Shown here: positions 42,943 through 44,050 of the stretch, in pieces
Numbering within the stretch: position 1 is the stretch's first letter
Layout: every line of letters starts with the position of its first letter
Assembly: GCA_910583845.1 (NCBI GenBank)
Contig: CAJUAB010000007.1
Location: forward strand, 1 to 44,050
Direction: 5' to 3'
From: an uncultured Acetatifactor sp.
GTDB lineage: Bacteria > Bacillota > Clostridia > Lachnospirales > Lachnospiraceae
Length of the DNA: 44,050 bases
Position numbers and translations under genes: made by a program
The notes under the pieces: generated by a model
Databases searched by the model: none
What the model saw: only the letters and a program-made list of their open reading frames with translations
Told to the model about the DNA's origin: nothing

Positions 42943-43959
42943 GTGAATGATAGAGCGGTAGCTTTGCTGGAGCAGTATGATGTGGAGATCCTGCGGACGA
43001 AGAAGGGCAGGGGCGTGATTCTGTGTGACACGGACAGGGGTCTTCTGGTATTGAAAGAATATGAAGGCAATGAGGCGAAGCTGGCGCTGATCGACAGGCT
43101 GTTGTCCCGGATCAGGGAGCAGGGGAGAGTGTCCGCGGAGACATTGGTGCCCAACCGGGAAGGCGGTCTGTGTGTCCGGGAGAATGACGGCACTGCTTAC
43201 ATTCTCAAAACCTGCTGCGAGGGCCGGGAGTGCAATATCTATGACCGGGGGGAGTGCCAGGAAGCAGTGAGGACCCTGGCCGCGCTGCATCAGTGTATGG
43301 TCCTGGAACCCCGGGAGGATTGTCCGGCACTGACGCGCTTTTCCCCGTTGCAGGAGTACGAGAAGCACAACAGGGAATTGGTCAAGGTGCAGAGGTTTTT
43401 GCGGAAAAAGAGCCAGAAGACCCGTTTTGAGTATGCCCTGCTGGGCTGCATGGACTATTTTATCGAGCAGGCCAGGGAGGTGACGGAAGGATGGCGCGCC
43501 TATGAGGAGCGCCTTTCAGGAAGTCCTGCGCAGGGAGCGGGCGGGTCTGTGACGCAGGAGCAGGAGGAATATACGTACTGTCATGGGGATTACCAGTATC
43601 ACAACATCCTGTGGGGCAGCCAGGGGATGTATATCGTCAACTTTGAAAAGTGTCTCCGGGACAGACAGATCCGGGATCTTTATCTGTTGATGCGTAAGCT
43701 GCTGGAAAAGAGCGACTGGCCTGCGGCGATGGGCCGGGAACTGCTGGCGGCGTATGAGAAGGTAAATTCCGTCAGTGCCTATGCGTATATCGACCTGTAC
43801 TACCGTCTGGCCTATCCGGAAAAATTCTGGAAAATCGTCAATTTCTACTACAATTCCGGTAAGGCCTGGATTCCGCAGCGTAATCAGGAAAAGCTGGATA
43901 AACTGCTGGCACAGGAAAAGCAGAAAAAGAGCTTTCTGGAAAATGTATTTCAGATATAA
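42943..43959 (+). CDS. CotS-like spore coat protein (kinase fold)
   Basis: A 338-residue protein of the CotS/YutH group, which adopts an aminoglycoside-phosphotransferase-like fold and is found in spore coats. HGDYQYHNIL (H214, G215, D216) is the catalytic-loop equivalent; the metal-binding DxD position reads NFEKC, so kinase activity is doubtful. Start is GTG 42943 behind GGGAGGT (42930-42936). It supports a spore-forming host. The gene appears complete, and the last 90 bases of the window hold nothing recognisable. Confidence 0.78.
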   Translation: MNDRAVALLEQYDVEILRTKKGRGVILCDTDRGLLVLKEYEGNEAKLALIDRLLSRIREQGRVSAETLVPNREGGLCVRENDGTAYILKTCCEGRECNIYDRGECQEAVRTLAALHQCMVLEPREDCPALTRFSPLQEYEKHNRELVKVQRFLRKKSQKTRFEYALLGCMDYFIEQAREVTEGWRAYEERLSGSPAQGAGGSVTQEQEEYTYCHGDYQYHNILWGSQGMYIVNFEKCLRDRQIRDLYLLMRKLLEKSDWPAAMGRELLAAYEKVNSVSAYAYIDLYYRLAYPEKFWKIVNFYYNSGKAWIPQRNQEKLDKLLAQEKQKKSFLENVFQI

Positions 43960-44050
43960 GATATTTGTATCAAGCGGTAGTTGACTGCCGGTTGCCGCAG
44001 CAGGCCATAGAACCGGGCTGACGCGGGGAAGAGCAAGTGCGGAAAACCGG

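Noticed and set aside
1..44050. tRNA or rRNA genes, such as an integration-site tRNA
   Set aside because: No cloverleaf-like or rRNA sequence was noticed on either strand; the island's attachment site probably lies outside the window.

Overview
The window looks like a Firmicutes chromosome, most likely Lachnospiraceae or a close relative. The right end (about 33.2-44 kb) holds ordinary, fairly GC-rich chromosomal genes: a YicI-type alpha-xylosidase, an M3 oligopeptidase, a membrane-anchored foldase, a Cof-type HAD phosphatase, a CCA-adding enzyme and a CotS-like spore coat protein. These fit a spore-forming anaerobe. Everything to the left is an accessory mosaic.

Region A (1-18.3 kb) is a decayed mobilisable island. 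It starts with the body of a large serine recombinase cut at the window edge, then a small zinc-finger protein, three tandem palindromic repeats, mobC and a dense run of hairpins that may be an oriT. The relaxase expected after mobC is missing there; only a probable C-terminal relaxase scrap survives near 18 kb. Between these parts sits a tight operon (3348-16673) behind a good sigma-A promoter: XRE regulator, SNF2/RapA-like helicase with a DUF3883-like C-terminus, DUF1016/YhcG PD-(D/E)XK nuclease, two tandem DUF1156 methyltransferases and a DUF499 ATPase with an N-terminal Swt1-type HEPN domain. This is a helicase-methylase-ATPase antiviral system, in the same broad class as Hma, BREX and DISARM. 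Two details stand out: the second methylase has lost its catalytic DPPY motif (it reads ELPY), and the ATPase keeps the HEPN Rx4H motif. A terminator, a DUF6076-like pseudogene and a TxpA/RatA-like type I toxin-antitoxin pair follow.

Region B (18.3-28.4 kb) begins with the 5' RNA part of a group II intron lacking its reverse transcriptase. Directly behind it lies an AT-rich two-gene operon: a 1700-residue protein (two cold-shock-like segments, TPR-like repeats, a STAND/AAA-type ATPase, a probable winged helix) and a 604-residue ATPase with a C-terminal HEPN-like Rx4H motif. A WYL-domain regulator with a ribbon-helix-helix-like N-terminus converges on it, and divergently from the regulator runs an operon of five very small genes ending in an HNH nuclease. 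I do not recognise this as a named system; it is the best candidate for something undescribed.

Region C (28.4-33.2 kb) carries an N-terminally truncated ABC exporter, two or three proteins of unknown function, an ion-transporter-superfamily permease, and an IS200-like transposase pseudogene followed by a structured element. Region D is the chromosomal flank, with a 171-bp MITE-like repeat at 36.1 kb.

All family assignments come from reading motifs by eye; no database search was possible.
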